Assembly (NCBI GenBank): GCA_022340585.1
Contig: JAJDNS010000104.1
Span: forward strand, 1 to 44,699
Direction of reading: 5' to 3'
DNA: 44,699 bases
Origin: Acidobacteriota bacterium
GTDB lineage: Bacteria; Acidobacteriota; Vicinamibacteria; Fen-336
Shown here: one piece after another, positions 7,424 through 19,099 of the stretch
Layout: every line of letters starts with the position of its first letter
Position numbering within the stretch: position 1 is the first letter of the stretch
Notes under the pieces: model-generated
Told to the model about the DNA's origin: nothing
Databases searched by the model: none
The model's input: the letters and a program-made list of their open reading frames with translations, nothing else
Position numbers and translations under genes: made by a program

Positions 7424-9105
7424 TTCATCCGCGCGCCCTTTTCCTCGGTGGCGAAGATCCAGCCGGTCACCTTGCCGGGCTGGATGAGGCCCTCACCGCT
7501 CCAGAACTGACGGTCGCGGAGGAAGCGCGAGGAGGAGTCGGTGGGTGGGATGGCCTCGATTTCGTTCTCGATGCGCTGGAAGCGCGCGCGCCAGAGCGCC
7601 ATGTTCGGCTCACGCAGGTCCACCCACCCCCCGCGCGCCCACTCGTCGAGGTTCTCCTCGGTGATCTCCAGGGTCTCCGAGGGCACCGGCACCACCGGCA
7701 CCTTGCACTCCGGGCCGCGCAGCAGCCGTCCGTCGGGGAGGAGGATCGGGATCCCGATGGAGACGATCTCGCCGCGGTAGTCGGCGTCACCGGCGATCTC
7801 CTCGGCGAGCCGAGCCGAGATCGCCGACGGCGTCGAGGCTCGGACCGCGGCCATGGTCCCGAAGGTTCGGCGCAGGAGGTCGCCCTCGAAGAGGAGCTTG
7901 CTGAGCCGGGGCGGACCGAGGTTCTCGAAGGCGATGCTCCGCGCCCCGTGGCGCTTCTCGAGGTCCCGCAGCTTCTCGAGGGCCCAGTGGCGCATGATGC
8001 CGGCCCGGTAGGTCGGACCCATGACCGCGTTGTCCAGGGCGTTGATGACGTCGTGGCCGGTGTTGCCGCCCCTGAGCTCCTGCGCCACCGCGTCGGCGAT
8101 CTCCTCCGGAGTCACGAACTCCATCTGCTCGCCGGTGGTGATGGCCGCGAACTCCTCGAGGGAGAAGACACCGTTCTCCCCGGTGTCGATGTAGACGCTC
8201 TTCAGGGTCCGTCCGGTGTCGCGCCCGCGAGAGACGTCCAGGGGCCGGAAGCGGTCACCCAGCTGGAGGGGCTCGGCCTCGTCGAGGCCGACGTCGTACA
8301 GCTGGACCGGGCGTCCACGCCGGAGGACCTCGCCGTAGCCAATCCCCTTCCAGGCGATGGCGGCGGCCGGCTTGATCTCCTTGGTGATGGGCCCACCCGG
8401 GGTTCGCGCCATCAGGAAGAGGAGCAGGGTGTGGGCGCCGGCGAGGGCGGTCTTCGAGAGCAGCACTCGCGAGGGCTTCTCCTCGGAGTGGGTGTAGGGG
8501 ATGTTGAGGCCCATGCCCCCGGTGCCGGAGGTGCCGATCTTCAGGTACGCGTGGGTGCCGGCCTTGACCATGGACTGCCACAGGACCTGGACGTGCCGGA
8601 TCAGCTGGGGCACGTAGTCGGTGATCAGGAGCATCTCCAGGCTCTCCTGGAGGTCGCCCTCCTTCTGAAGGGCGTCCCAGGCCTGGCGGCTCGTGCGGTA
8701 GATGTCCTGGTAGGCGATCCCGGTTGCGGTGTTCACCGCGTCGATCACCACGTCCGGCTTCTCGGCGGTGATCAGCTGGTACAGCGCGTACTCGGAGGCC
8801 GCCGACTCGGAGAGCCCCTCGATGAGGCTCGAGATGAAGCGGCGCCGCAACGCCGGGTCGCCGAAGATCTCGGAGCGGGGACGATCCTTGAGGTCGGTGA
8901 AGGTGAAGATGTCGCCCCAGGCCGGGACCAGCTCGACGTCCCCCTTCTCGGAGCCGAGACCGGCGACCGCCTCCTCGGCCTCCTCCCGGCGCAACGAGAG
9001 AAGGACGAGGCGACGCGGTGACTCGGGGATCAGACGCCGGGCGATGGCCTGGCCGACGAGGCCGTAGCCACCGAGGATGAGAATGCTCTTGCCGCTGATG
9101 TCCAT
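7420..9105 (-). CDS. Large Rossmann-fold (SDR/epimerase-like) protein of unknown function
   Basis: A 561-residue soluble protein. The N-terminus has a clear NAD(P)-binding Rossmann motif, LGGYGLVGQAIARRL (residues 10-24), and an acidic pattern following beta strands, as in extended short-chain dehydrogenases. It is almost twice the length of ordinary epimerases. A strongly featured middle stretch (LKIGTSGTGGMGLNIPYTH near residue 190) has a Tyr and a following Lys but not the spacing of the classical YxxxK site, so catalysis by the usual SDR route is uncertain. The C-terminal half matches nothing I recognise. It overlaps the CDF gene by 4 nt and follows the GT2 gene by 52 nt on the same strand. 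Substrate and role are unknown. Confidence 0.75.
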   Translation of the reverse strand: MDISGKSILILGGYGLVGQAIARRLIPESPRRLVLLSLRREEAEEAVAGLGSEKGDVELVPAWGDIFTFTDLKDRPRSEIFGDPALRRRFISSLIEGLSESAASEYALYQLITAEKPDVVIDAVNTATGIAYQDIYRTSRQAWDALQKEGDLQESLEMLLITDYVPQLIRHVQVLWQSMVKAGTHAYLKIGTSGTGGMGLNIPYTHSEEKPSRVLLSKTALAGAHTLLLFLMARTPGGPITKEIKPAAAIAWKGIGYGEVLRRGRPVQLYDVGLDEAEPLQLGDRFRPLDVSRGRDTGRTLKSVYIDTGENGVFSLEEFAAITTGEQMEFVTPEEIADAVAQELRGGNTGHDVINALDNAVMGPTYRAGIMRHWALEKLRDLEKRHGARSIAFENLGPPRLSKLLFEGDLLRRTFGTMAAVRASTPSAISARLAEEIAGDADYRGEIVSIGIPILLPDGRLLRGPECKVPVVPVPSETLEITEENLDEWARGGWVDLREPNMALWRARFQRIENEIEAIPPTDSSSRFLRDRQFWSGEGLIQPGKVTGWIFATEEKGARMK

Positions 9106-9157
9106 GGCGGCCCCAAGCTTACGCCGGCGGCGGCCTTCGGCGCGTGATCCCTAGGGA

Positions 9158-10675
<1,518 letters not shown>

Positions 10676-10842
10676 CGCCGCTGCGACCCTCAGATGGGGC
10701 CGGCGGCAACCGCGCCTCCCTTGACAGGCCCGCAACCTCAAGGGAACATTTGAGTTTCGGTGTCGGACACGGCGTTCCCGTGTGGAAGGCTCGTATCCAG
10801 CGGGCGTGAGACCCCAGTTTATCGGAGCGGATCGGTAAGTCA

Positions 10843-11625
10843 ATGGACCCCAAGGGCCTGAAAGAGCTGCTGGAGCGTGTCCGGGAGGGTGCCCTCTCCC
10901 CGGACGACGCCGCAAAGCGTTTAGCCACACTGCCCTACGAGGATCTGGGGTTTGCGAAGATCGACCATCACCGGGCCCTGCGACGGGGGTTCCCGGAAGC
11001 CGTGTTCGGGGCGGGGAAGACCGCGGAGCAGATCGTGGCCATCGTCGAGCGCATCGTGGGCCACGGCCAGCGGGTGCTGGTGACCCGGACGACCGCCGAG
11101 GTGCACCGCCGGGTGTCCGAGGCCGTGCCCGGGGCGCGGTACCACGAGGCGGCCCGCTGCATCACGGTGGAGAGCGCGGCTCGCGCGAGCCTCCCCGGGC
11201 GGATCGCGGTGGCGGTCGCCGGCACGTCCGACCTCCCGGTGGCCGAGGAGGCGGCGGTGACCGCGGCGTTCCACGGGGCCGAGGTCGACCGGGTCTACGA
11301 CGTGGGGGTGGCCGGCCTGCACCGGCTCCTGGACCGGGCCGAGACCATCCGCAAGGCCGACGTCGTGATCGTGGTCGCGGGCATGGAGGGGGCGCTGCCG
11401 TCGGTGGTGGCGGGTCTCGTGGACGCACCGGTCGTCGCGGTCCCCACCAGCGTGGGCTATGGCGCGTCTTTCCACGGGCTCGCCGCCCTCCTCGCGATGC
11501 TCAACTCCTGCGCCTCGGGGGTGGGCGTGGTCAACATCGACAACGGGTTTGGGGCGGCCCACCTCGCCTGCCTGATCCTGCGGGGCCGTGGAGCCGCTTC
11601 GCCCCCGGGGCACGAGGAGCCGTGA
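10843..11625 (+). CDS. larB: Nickel-pincer cofactor biosynthesis protein LarB
   Basis: LarB carboxylates and hydrolyses nicotinic acid adenine dinucleotide in the first step of nickel-pincer nucleotide synthesis, used by lactate racemase and related enzymes. The 260-residue protein has the family N-terminus (YEDLGFAKIDHHRALRRGFPE) and a C-terminal PurE-like AIR-carboxylase domain: VAGTSDLPVAEEA, DVGVAGLHRLL, VVAGMEGALPSVVAGLV and PTSVGYGASFHGLAALLAMLNSCA. Length fits the family. larC and larE, whose products insert sulfur and nickel, are not in this window, so the pathway must be encoded elsewhere or LarB has another use. The ATG at 10843 has only a weak ribosome-binding site. Confidence 0.93.
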   Translation: MDPKGLKELLERVREGALSPDDAAKRLATLPYEDLGFAKIDHHRALRRGFPEAVFGAGKTAEQIVAIVERIVGHGQRVLVTRTTAEVHRRVSEAVPGARYHEAARCITVESAARASLPGRIAVAVAGTSDLPVAEEAAVTAAFHGAEVDRVYDVGVAGLHRLLDRAETIRKADVVIVVAGMEGALPSVVAGLVDAPVVAVPTSVGYGASFHGLAALLAMLNSCASGVGVVNIDNGFGAAHLACLILRGRGAASPPGHEEP

Positions 11626-11639
11626 GAAGACCCCCTTCC

Positions 11640-11668
11640 TTGACAAAACCCTTGATACTTCTCATCTT
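11640..11668 (+). promoter_or_regulatory. Possible promoter upstream of mutS2
   Basis: A consensus -35 TTGACA (11640-11645) lies just after larB in a locally AT-richer patch; 17 nt downstream CATCTT (11663-11668) is only a weak -10. The position fits a promoter for mutS2-dnaG-rpoD, but the -10 is poor. Confidence 0.3.
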
Positions 11669-11812
11669 GTAAGTTGGCCTTGTTTCGCCGTTCACATTCC
11701 TTTGAGGCGCAGAGCCCACCCGGCTGCGCGCGCGAGGTACCCCAGGGGGGCCCAGGGAACGAAGCGGAAGGGCCATCATCGGGATCTGCGGCCGGGCTGG
11801 GCCTATAACCAC

Positions 11813-14230
11813 TTGAACGCTCACACTTTCCGCGCGCTCGAATTCGATCGGATACGGGACCTCCTCCTCCAGCGGGTGGGTTCTGCCGCGGGGCGGGTGC
11901 GCCTGGAGGGCCTCGAGCCGCTCACCGAGCCCGGGGCGGTCCGGGAGGCCCTGGCCCGCACCACCGAGGGACGGCAGCTCCTGGAGGAGGTGGGCCGGCA
12001 GCCCTACCACGACCTCCCCGACCCGGCGACGGCCCTGGCCGGGGCCCGGGTGGGAGGCGCCCAGCTCGAGCCGCGGGAGCTCCTGGACCTGGCGTCCTTC
12101 ATCCAGGGAGGTGTCGAGATCGTCCACCGCGTCAGCGGGTCCGACGAGACGCCCCGCCTCGCCCGCCTCGCCTCCGAGGCGAACGACACCTCGGACCTCG
12201 CCGGCGTCCTGCGCCGGGCGCTGCTGCCCACGGGCGAGGTGGCCGACGACGCGTCGCCCCGGCTGGCCGAGACCCGGCGCACCCTGGCGCGGCTCAGGGT
12301 GCAGCTCACCTCGGTCATGGAGGGCTACCTCCGCTCGCGGGACACCGAGCGCCTGCTCCAGGACCAGGTGATCACCACCCGCAACGATCGGTACGTCCTC
12401 CTCCTCAAGGCCGACCACAAGGGCCAGCTCCCGGGGATCATCCACGGCGCCTCCGGCACCGGGGCCAGTCTCTTCGTGGAGCCGCTGCCCGCGGTGGAGC
12501 TCAACAACGACATCGTGTCTCTCCAGGACGAGGAGCGACGCGAGGTGGCCCGGATTCTCCGGGACCTCACCGCCCGGGTGGGCGACCGGGTCGAGGAGCT
12601 CGGGAGGATGGCGGCGATCCTGGGCGAGCTCGACGCGGTGCAGGCCATGGCCCTCCTCGCCGGGGACATGGACGCCCACGTCCCGGAGATCGTGGACGAC
12701 CTGAGCCTCGAGCTCCTCGACAGCCGCCACCCGCTGCTGCTGCCTCTTCTGGCCGAGCGCCTGGGGATCGCGCGAGACAGCGAGCCGGTGCCGGTGAGCC
12801 TCCGGGCCGGGGGTGGGGAGCCGGTGCTGGTCATCTCCGGTCCCAACACCGGCGGCAAGACCGTGGCCCTCAAGACCGTCGGGCTCCTCGCGCTCATGGC
12901 CCAGTGCGGGCTGCACGTTCCCGCCGCGCCGGGGAGCCGGCTCCCGGTCTTCCGCCGCGTCTGGGCCGACATCGGGGACGACCAGTCGATCGCGGAGAAC
13001 CTCTCCACGTTCTCCGCGCACCTGGCCGCGATCGTGGAGATGACGCGGGACCCCGACCGCCCCGCCCTCGTCCTCCTCGACGAGGTGGGAGCGGGCACGG
13101 ATCCCACCGAAGGGGGAGCGCTCGGCGTCGCCATCGTCGAGCACTTCCGCCAGCGGGGGGCCATGGTCCTGGCCACCACCCACCACGGTTTGATGAAGGC
13201 CTACGCCCAGTCGACGCCAGGCGTGGCCTGCGCGTCCTTCGGGTACGACCCGCAGACCTGGGAGCCGACCTTCCGGCTCACCCTCGGCACCCCGGGGCGC
13301 AGCCTCGCCCTCGAGATGGCGGAGCGGCTGGGCCTTCCGGCAGGCGTGGTCGCCGACGCTCGGGCCCGTCGCGACGACAAGGAGCAGCAGGCGGAGGACC
13401 TGCTCACGCGTCTCGAGAAGGACCGGGTCGAGCTCGAGAAGGAGGCGGCCCGGATCGCCCTCCTGCGGAGCGACGCCGAGTCTGCACGTGAGCGGGCGCA
13501 GGCCGCGGAGCGGGAGATCGCCGCGAAGAAGCGACGCGCGGTGGAGACCTTCGCCCGCGAGCTGAAGCGCCGCGGCGAGGAGCAGGAGCGCAGGGCGACG
13601 GAGGCCATCCGGGCCGCGGTCGACAAGCTCGAGGCGGCCGAGGCCACGCGCGCGGCGGCGAAGCACGCCCCCCGCCTGAGAACCGAGGCGATCCGAAAGG
13701 TCCGGGCCTCGCGCGCGGAGATCCTGAAGGACCCCGAGCTGGAGATCCCGGCCGAGGAGCCGGAGGCCCCGGGCGTGCCGGTCCAGGTGGGGACCCGCGT
13801 GCGGTGGACGTCCCTCGGGATCACCGGCGAGGTCCTGGCCCTTCACGGCGACGACGAGGCCGAGCTCGCGGTCTCCGGCAAGCGGGTGCGGGTTCCGCGC
13901 GAGGAGCTGGTGGCGGTGGCCGGCGCCCGGCCTTCCGGCGGGGGCACCTCGGTGGTCGTGGCCGACGCCCCATCGAAGGCGGCGGTGCCCGGGGAGATCA
14001 ACCTCATCGGGCTCACCGTCGAGGAGGCGCTTCCCCGCGTGGACAAGCTCCTCGACGACGCCTCGCTCTCCGAGCGACGGGAGATCCGGGTCATCCACGG
14101 CTTCGGGGCGGGCCGGCTGCGGAAGGCCGTGGCCGGGCTTCTCGATGGCCACCCCCACGTGGCCAACTGGCGGCGGGGTCACCCCAACGAGGGCGGCGGC
14201 GGAGCCACGATCGTGGAGATCAAGGACTAG
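11813..14230 (+). CDS. mutS2: Endonuclease MutS2
   Basis: MutS2 is a MutS-family ATPase with a C-terminal Smr nuclease domain; members suppress homologous recombination or rescue collided ribosomes rather than correct mismatches. The product has the MutS2 core (FRALEFDRIRDLLLQRVGS at the start), Walker A GPNTGGKT near residue 343, Walker B LVLLDEVGAGTDP near 420, a long charged coiled coil (about 520-640) and the Smr domain (about 730-805) with the HGFGAGRLR motif. It lacks MutS domain I. The frame is open to 11588 but the family N-terminus corresponds to TTG at 11813, giving 805 residues, the usual size; the start is therefore inferred. It begins a rightward block with dnaG two bases after its stop. 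Confidence 0.93.
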   Translation: MNAHTFRALEFDRIRDLLLQRVGSAAGRVRLEGLEPLTEPGAVREALARTTEGRQLLEEVGRQPYHDLPDPATALAGARVGGAQLEPRELLDLASFIQGGVEIVHRVSGSDETPRLARLASEANDTSDLAGVLRRALLPTGEVADDASPRLAETRRTLARLRVQLTSVMEGYLRSRDTERLLQDQVITTRNDRYVLLLKADHKGQLPGIIHGASGTGASLFVEPLPAVELNNDIVSLQDEERREVARILRDLTARVGDRVEELGRMAAILGELDAVQAMALLAGDMDAHVPEIVDDLSLELLDSRHPLLLPLLAERLGIARDSEPVPVSLRAGGGEPVLVISGPNTGGKTVALKTVGLLALMAQCGLHVPAAPGSRLPVFRRVWADIGDDQSIAENLSTFSAHLAAIVEMTRDPDRPALVLLDEVGAGTDPTEGGALGVAIVEHFRQRGAMVLATTHHGLMKAYAQSTPGVACASFGYDPQTWEPTFRLTLGTPGRSLALEMAERLGLPAGVVADARARRDDKEQQAEDLLTRLEKDRVELEKEAARIALLRSDAESARERAQAAEREIAAKKRRAVETFARELKRRGEEQERRATEAIRAAVDKLEAAEATRAAAKHAPRLRTEAIRKVRASRAEILKDPELEIPAEEPEAPGVPVQVGTRVRWTSLGITGEVLALHGDDEAELAVSGKRVRVPREELVAVAGARPSGGGTSVVVADAPSKAAVPGEINLIGLTVEEALPRVDKLLDDASLSERREIRVIHGFGAGRLRKAVAGLLDGHPHVANWRRGHPNEGGGGATIVEIKD

Positions 14231-14232
14231 CC

Positions 14233-15993
14233 ATGGCCTTCCCCGAGGGTTTCGTCGAGGAGGTGCGGCGGGCGGCCGACATCGTGAGGGTGATCTCCGA
14301 CCACGTGCCGCTGAAGAAGATGGGCTCGTCGTGGAAGGGCCTGTGTCCCTTCCACGAGGAGAAGACCCCGTCGTTCAACGTCCGCCAGGAGCCCGCGGTC
14401 TTCCACTGCTTCGGCTGCGGCGAGGGCGGCGACGTCTTCAAGTTCCTCATGCTGCGCGAGAAGATGAGCTTCCCGGAAGCCCTCGAGACGCTCGCTCGCC
14501 AGTTCGGGGTTCCCGTTCCCGAGGGCCGCTTCGAGCCCGGGCCGGACCGCAGGGAGCGGGAGGCCCTGCTCGCGCTCCTGGAAGAGGCGGCCACGCACTT
14601 CACGCGGACGCTCCAGACCGCGCCGGGCCAGGTCGCTCGCGAGTACCTCCTCGGGCGGGGCTTCGCGAGCGAGACCCTCGAGCGCATCCGCGCCGGGGCC
14701 GCGCGCGACAGCTGGGACGACCTCCTGGGTGCGCTGCGCGGACGGTACTCGGCGACCGCGCTCGAGAAGGCCGGCCTCGCCCTCCCTCGCAAGAGCGGGG
14801 AGGGGCACTACGACCGCTTCCGCAACCGCGCGGTCTTTCCCATCCTCAACGAGGGCGGAAAGGTGGTGGCCTTCGGCGCCCGGAGCCTCGACGGCTCGGA
14901 GCCGAAGTACCTCAACTCCCCGGAGAGCCCGGTCTACCACAAGGGCCGCGTGCTCTACGGTCTCTCCTGGGCCAAGGACGCCATCCGCCGGGAGAAGCGG
15001 GTGGTGCTGATGGAAGGGTACCTCGACGTGGCCCGGGCCCTCGAGTGCGGCGTCGAGGAGGCGGTGGCCACCTGCGGCACCGCTCTCACGCCCTCGCACG
15101 GCCGGCTCCTGCGCCGTTTCGCGGAGACGATCTGCGTCAACTTCGACCAGGACGAGGCGGGGCAGCGGGCGGCCCGCAAGAGCCTCGAGGTGCTCCTCGG
15201 GGAGGGCCTGCGGGTGCGCGTGGTCGAGCTGCCCGAGGGCCACGACCCCGACAGCTTTCTCAAGGCCGAGGGTGGCGAGGCCTACCGTCGGCGCCTCGCG
15301 GAGGCGCCCGAGGCCCTGGAGTGGCTGATGCGCCAGGCGGAGCAGGCGCACGACGTGGGCACCCCCGAGGGCAAGGCCCGCTTCCTGGCCGCCCTTCTCC
15401 CGGCGCTGGTCCGGGTCGAGAGCCCGGTCGAGCGTTCGGCCTGGCTCACCCGGGCGGTGGAGCGGGGCGGGCTCGACGAGGCGGCGGCCCGCGAGGAGCT
15501 GCGCCGGGCCCTGGGGGGCCGCGGGACCGGAGGCGCGGGCGTCGCCGAGGCCGCGCGCCGGGCACCGGCGCCGAGGAAGGCACGGGCGCTGATGCCGGCC
15601 GAGCGGTGGCTTCTGGCCCTGCTCGTGACCGGGGCCGACGGGACCGACGAGGCCCTGGCCGAGCTGCGCGAGTCCGACATCGACGGTCTGCGAGCCGAGC
15701 CTCTGCTCCGCGCGGCCAAGGCGCTCTGGCGCCGGGAGAAGCCGGTGACGATGGCGTCGTTGGCGGGCGAGGTCGACGACGATGACGCCCGCCGGCTCCT
15801 CTCCGAGATCGCGGTCGAGGGCGTACCCCGGGAGGGCCTCTCGGCGACGGAGTGCGTGAAGGAGATCCAACGACAGCCGCTCAAGGCGCGGATGGCGGAA
15901 GTCCAGAAGAGATTGCAGGGAGCAAAGGGGGAGTCGCTGGAGGCGCTCCTCAACGAGAAGACGCGGCTGGTGCGGGAGATCGCGGGTCTCTGA
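14233..15993 (+). CDS. dnaG: DNA primase DnaG
   Basis: Synthesises RNA primers at the replication fork and works with the DnaB helicase. The 586-residue protein has the N-terminal CHC2 zinc finger (Cys38, His41, Cys59, Cys62 in CPFHEEKTPSF and FHCFGCGEGGD), the RNA polymerase core with a Toprim fold (MEGYLDV near 260 with the catalytic Glu, NFDQDEAGQ near 303 with two metal-binding Asp), and a C-terminal helicase-interaction region. It starts two bases after mutS2 and ends 22 nt before rpoD, giving the common dnaG-rpoD macromolecular synthesis pair, here preceded by mutS2 rather than by rpsU. Confidence 0.96.
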   Translation: MAFPEGFVEEVRRAADIVRVISDHVPLKKMGSSWKGLCPFHEEKTPSFNVRQEPAVFHCFGCGEGGDVFKFLMLREKMSFPEALETLARQFGVPVPEGRFEPGPDRREREALLALLEEAATHFTRTLQTAPGQVAREYLLGRGFASETLERIRAGAARDSWDDLLGALRGRYSATALEKAGLALPRKSGEGHYDRFRNRAVFPILNEGGKVVAFGARSLDGSEPKYLNSPESPVYHKGRVLYGLSWAKDAIRREKRVVLMEGYLDVARALECGVEEAVATCGTALTPSHGRLLRRFAETICVNFDQDEAGQRAARKSLEVLLGEGLRVRVVELPEGHDPDSFLKAEGGEAYRRRLAEAPEALEWLMRQAEQAHDVGTPEGKARFLAALLPALVRVESPVERSAWLTRAVERGGLDEAAAREELRRALGGRGTGGAGVAEAARRAPAPRKARALMPAERWLLALLVTGADGTDEALAELRESDIDGLRAEPLLRAAKALWRREKPVTMASLAGEVDDDDARRLLSEIAVEGVPREGLSATECVKEIQRQPLKARMAEVQKRLQGAKGESLEALLNEKTRLVREIAGL

Positions 15994-16015
15994 GCACAAG
16001 GAGTGACCGAGGGAT

Positions 16016-17683
<1,668 letters not shown>

Positions 17684-17687
17684 AGAA

Positions 17688-17726
17688 AGCCGGCCATTAC
17701 TATCCCTGGTCATGGAATGGCCGGCT
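17688..17726 (+). terminator. Perfect hairpin after rpoD
   Basis: AGCCGGCCATT (17688-17698) and AATGGCCGGCT (17716-17726) are perfect 11-bp inverted repeats with a 17-nt loop, four bases after the rpoD stop. No T-run follows, so it is not a classical intrinsic terminator; it may be a terminator of the T-less kind or an mRNA 3'-end stabiliser that also separates rpoD from the tRNA. Confidence 0.6.
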
Positions 17727-17820
17727 CCGGCGCTCCGTGGAGGAATCCTTACCGTTTCCGTTCCCTGAGGCGTCCTCCCACAGCCAGCCATTCCGGCTGA
17801 CAAGTGCTAGGCTACTCGGC

Positions 17821-17897
17821 GGGCCTGTAGTTCAGTTGGTTAGAACGGCCGGCTCATAACCGGTTCGTCGAAGGTTCGAGTCCTTCCAGGCCCACCA
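17821..17897 (+). tRNA. tRNA with CAU anticodon (Met, possibly Ile2)
   Basis: A complete cloverleaf of 77 nt: acceptor GGGCCTG/CAGGCCC, D arm GTTC/GAAC, anticodon stem GCCGG/CCGGT with loop CTCATAA (anticodon CAT), five-base variable loop, T arm GAAGG/CCTTC with TTCGAGT loop, discriminator A and encoded CCA. The first pair is G-C and the anticodon stem lacks the three G-C pairs of initiators, so it is not the initiator. Elongator Met and lysidine-modified Ile(CAU) share this anticodon and cannot be separated safely by eye. Confidence 0.95.
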
Positions 17898-17930
17898 GCC
17901 ACGTCGCGCCCGTCGTTCGCGTCGTGGTGC

Positions 17931-17936
17931 TATAGT
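17931..17936 (+). promoter_or_regulatory. -10-like element before the zinc-ribbon coiled-coil gene
   Basis: TATAGT lies 15 nt upstream of the ATG at 17952, and no Shine-Dalgarno sequence is present between them. A transcript starting here would have a leader of about 8 nt, so the gene may be nearly leaderless. No convincing -35 is seen; the upstream tRNA could also provide read-through. Confidence 0.35.
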
Positions 17937-17951
17937 CTTTGTTCGCCCGAC

Positions 17952-18674
17952 ATGAATCCCGACCTCGAGAAGCTCATCAGCCTCCACCACGCCGAGGTGG
18001 AGATCAAACGTCTCGATGCGGAGAGCGCCGAGGTCCCCCGCCTCCGGGAGGCCCTGGAGGCCCGCGTCGCCGGGGACCGCGCCCGTCTCGACGCGGCCCG
18101 CGAGGCCCTCGAGGCGTCGCAGGGAGTGCGCAGGGAGAATGAGACGGCGGTCCAGGATCTCGAGGCCAAGCGCTCGAAGTACAAGGGCCAGCTCATGGAC
18201 GTGAAGACCAACAAGGAGTACACGGCGATGCTCCACGAGATCGAGGCCGTGGAGCGCGACATCCGGTCCCGGGAAGACGTGATCCTCGAGGAGATGGAGC
18301 GGGCCGAGGCGCTCGCCGCGGACGTCGAACGCGAGGAAGAGGCGTTCCGCTCGGTGGAAGAGGCGGCCCGGGGCGAGGCGGCCGAGCTCGACGCCCGCGG
18401 GGCGAGGCTGGAGGACGAGCAGAGGCGCATGAGAGCCGAGCGGGAGAAGGTGGCCGCCACCATTCCCGAGGCGCCCCGGGGTCTCTACGAGCGCGTGGCG
18501 ACCCTGCGGGGGACGGGCATGGCGGAGGCCCGGGACGGGGTGTGCCAGGCCTGCCACGTGAAGATGCGCCCGCAGCCGTGGGTCGAGCTCCGGCAGAACG
18601 AGCAGCTCGTCCAGTGCGAGGCCTGCAGTCGCATCCTGTACTACGAACCGCCACCCACCGTCGTCGAGCCTTGA
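17952..18674 (+). CDS. Coiled-coil protein with C-terminal zinc ribbon (COG1579)
   Basis: A 240-residue protein: residues 1-180 are an almost continuous coiled coil rich in Glu, Arg and Ala, with the family motif KRSKYKGQLMDVKTNKEYTA (about 73-92), followed by a C4 zinc ribbon (CQACHVKM at about 199 and CEACSRILYY at about 222). This is the COG1579 (DUF164) family; related proteins have been linked to envelope, secretion or nucleic-acid functions, but a single role is not established. Its TGA overlaps the TTG start of the next gene (TTGA), so it is coupled to the RNase H-like protein, a common pairing that hints at a nucleic-acid role. Confidence 0.88.
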   Translation: MNPDLEKLISLHHAEVEIKRLDAESAEVPRLREALEARVAGDRARLDAAREALEASQGVRRENETAVQDLEAKRSKYKGQLMDVKTNKEYTAMLHEIEAVERDIRSREDVILEEMERAEALAADVEREEEAFRSVEEAARGEAAELDARGARLEDEQRRMRAEREKVAATIPEAPRGLYERVATLRGTGMAEARDGVCQACHVKMRPQPWVELRQNEQLVQCEACSRILYYEPPPTVVEP

Positions 18675-19096
18675 GCGCAGGCGCCTCCCTCCGCATCCAC
18701 GTCGACGGGGCGAGCCGGGGCAACCCCGGTGACGCCGGCTTCGGCGTTCACGCGTCCCGCCCCGACGGCACGACGGTGGCGGAGCTGTACGGCCACCTCG
18801 GCCGCGCCACCAACAACGTCGCCGAGTACCAGGGCCTCGTGCACGCGCTGCGGTGGGCTCTGGCGCAGGGGGCACGAAGGCTGGAGATCTTCTCGGACTC
18901 GGAGCTGCTCGTCCGGCAGATGGCCGGGCGGTACCGGGTCAAGAACCCCAGGCTGCAGCCACTGTATCGCGAGGCGTCGGCGCTGGTGGCCCGCTTCGAG
19001 CACGTGCGCCTCCAGCACGTGCCCCGTGAGCAGAACAAGGAAGCCGACGCCCTGGCCAACCGCGCCCTCGACGAGCAGGCCTCGAAGCTCGAGTAG
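18671..19096 (+). CDS. RNase HI-like protein
   Basis: A 141-residue RNase H fold enzyme of the short RnhA-like, reverse-transcriptase-associated type, expected to cut the RNA strand of RNA-DNA hybrids. The catalytic carboxylates are visible: Asp in HVDGASRGNPG, Glu in NNVAEYQGL, Asp in FSDSELLVRQM and the final Asp in NKEADALANRALD. There is no separate hybrid-binding domain. TTG at 18671 is used as start because it overlaps the previous stop and places the first Asp at the right distance. The REP-like element begins four bases after the stop. Confidence 0.88.
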   Translation: MSAGASLRIHVDGASRGNPGDAGFGVHASRPDGTTVAELYGHLGRATNNVAEYQGLVHALRWALAQGARRLEIFSDSELLVRQMAGRYRVKNPRLQPLYREASALVARFEHVRLQHVPREQNKEADALANRALDEQASKLE

Positions 19097-19099
19097 AGC

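Noticed and set aside
10721..10750. TTGACA at 10721 as a larB promoter
   Set aside because: No acceptable -10 lies 16-19 nt downstream (GAACAT or AACATT at best).
17821..17897. The CAU tRNA as initiator tRNA
   Set aside because: It has a G-C first pair and lacks the three consecutive G-C pairs in the anticodon stem.
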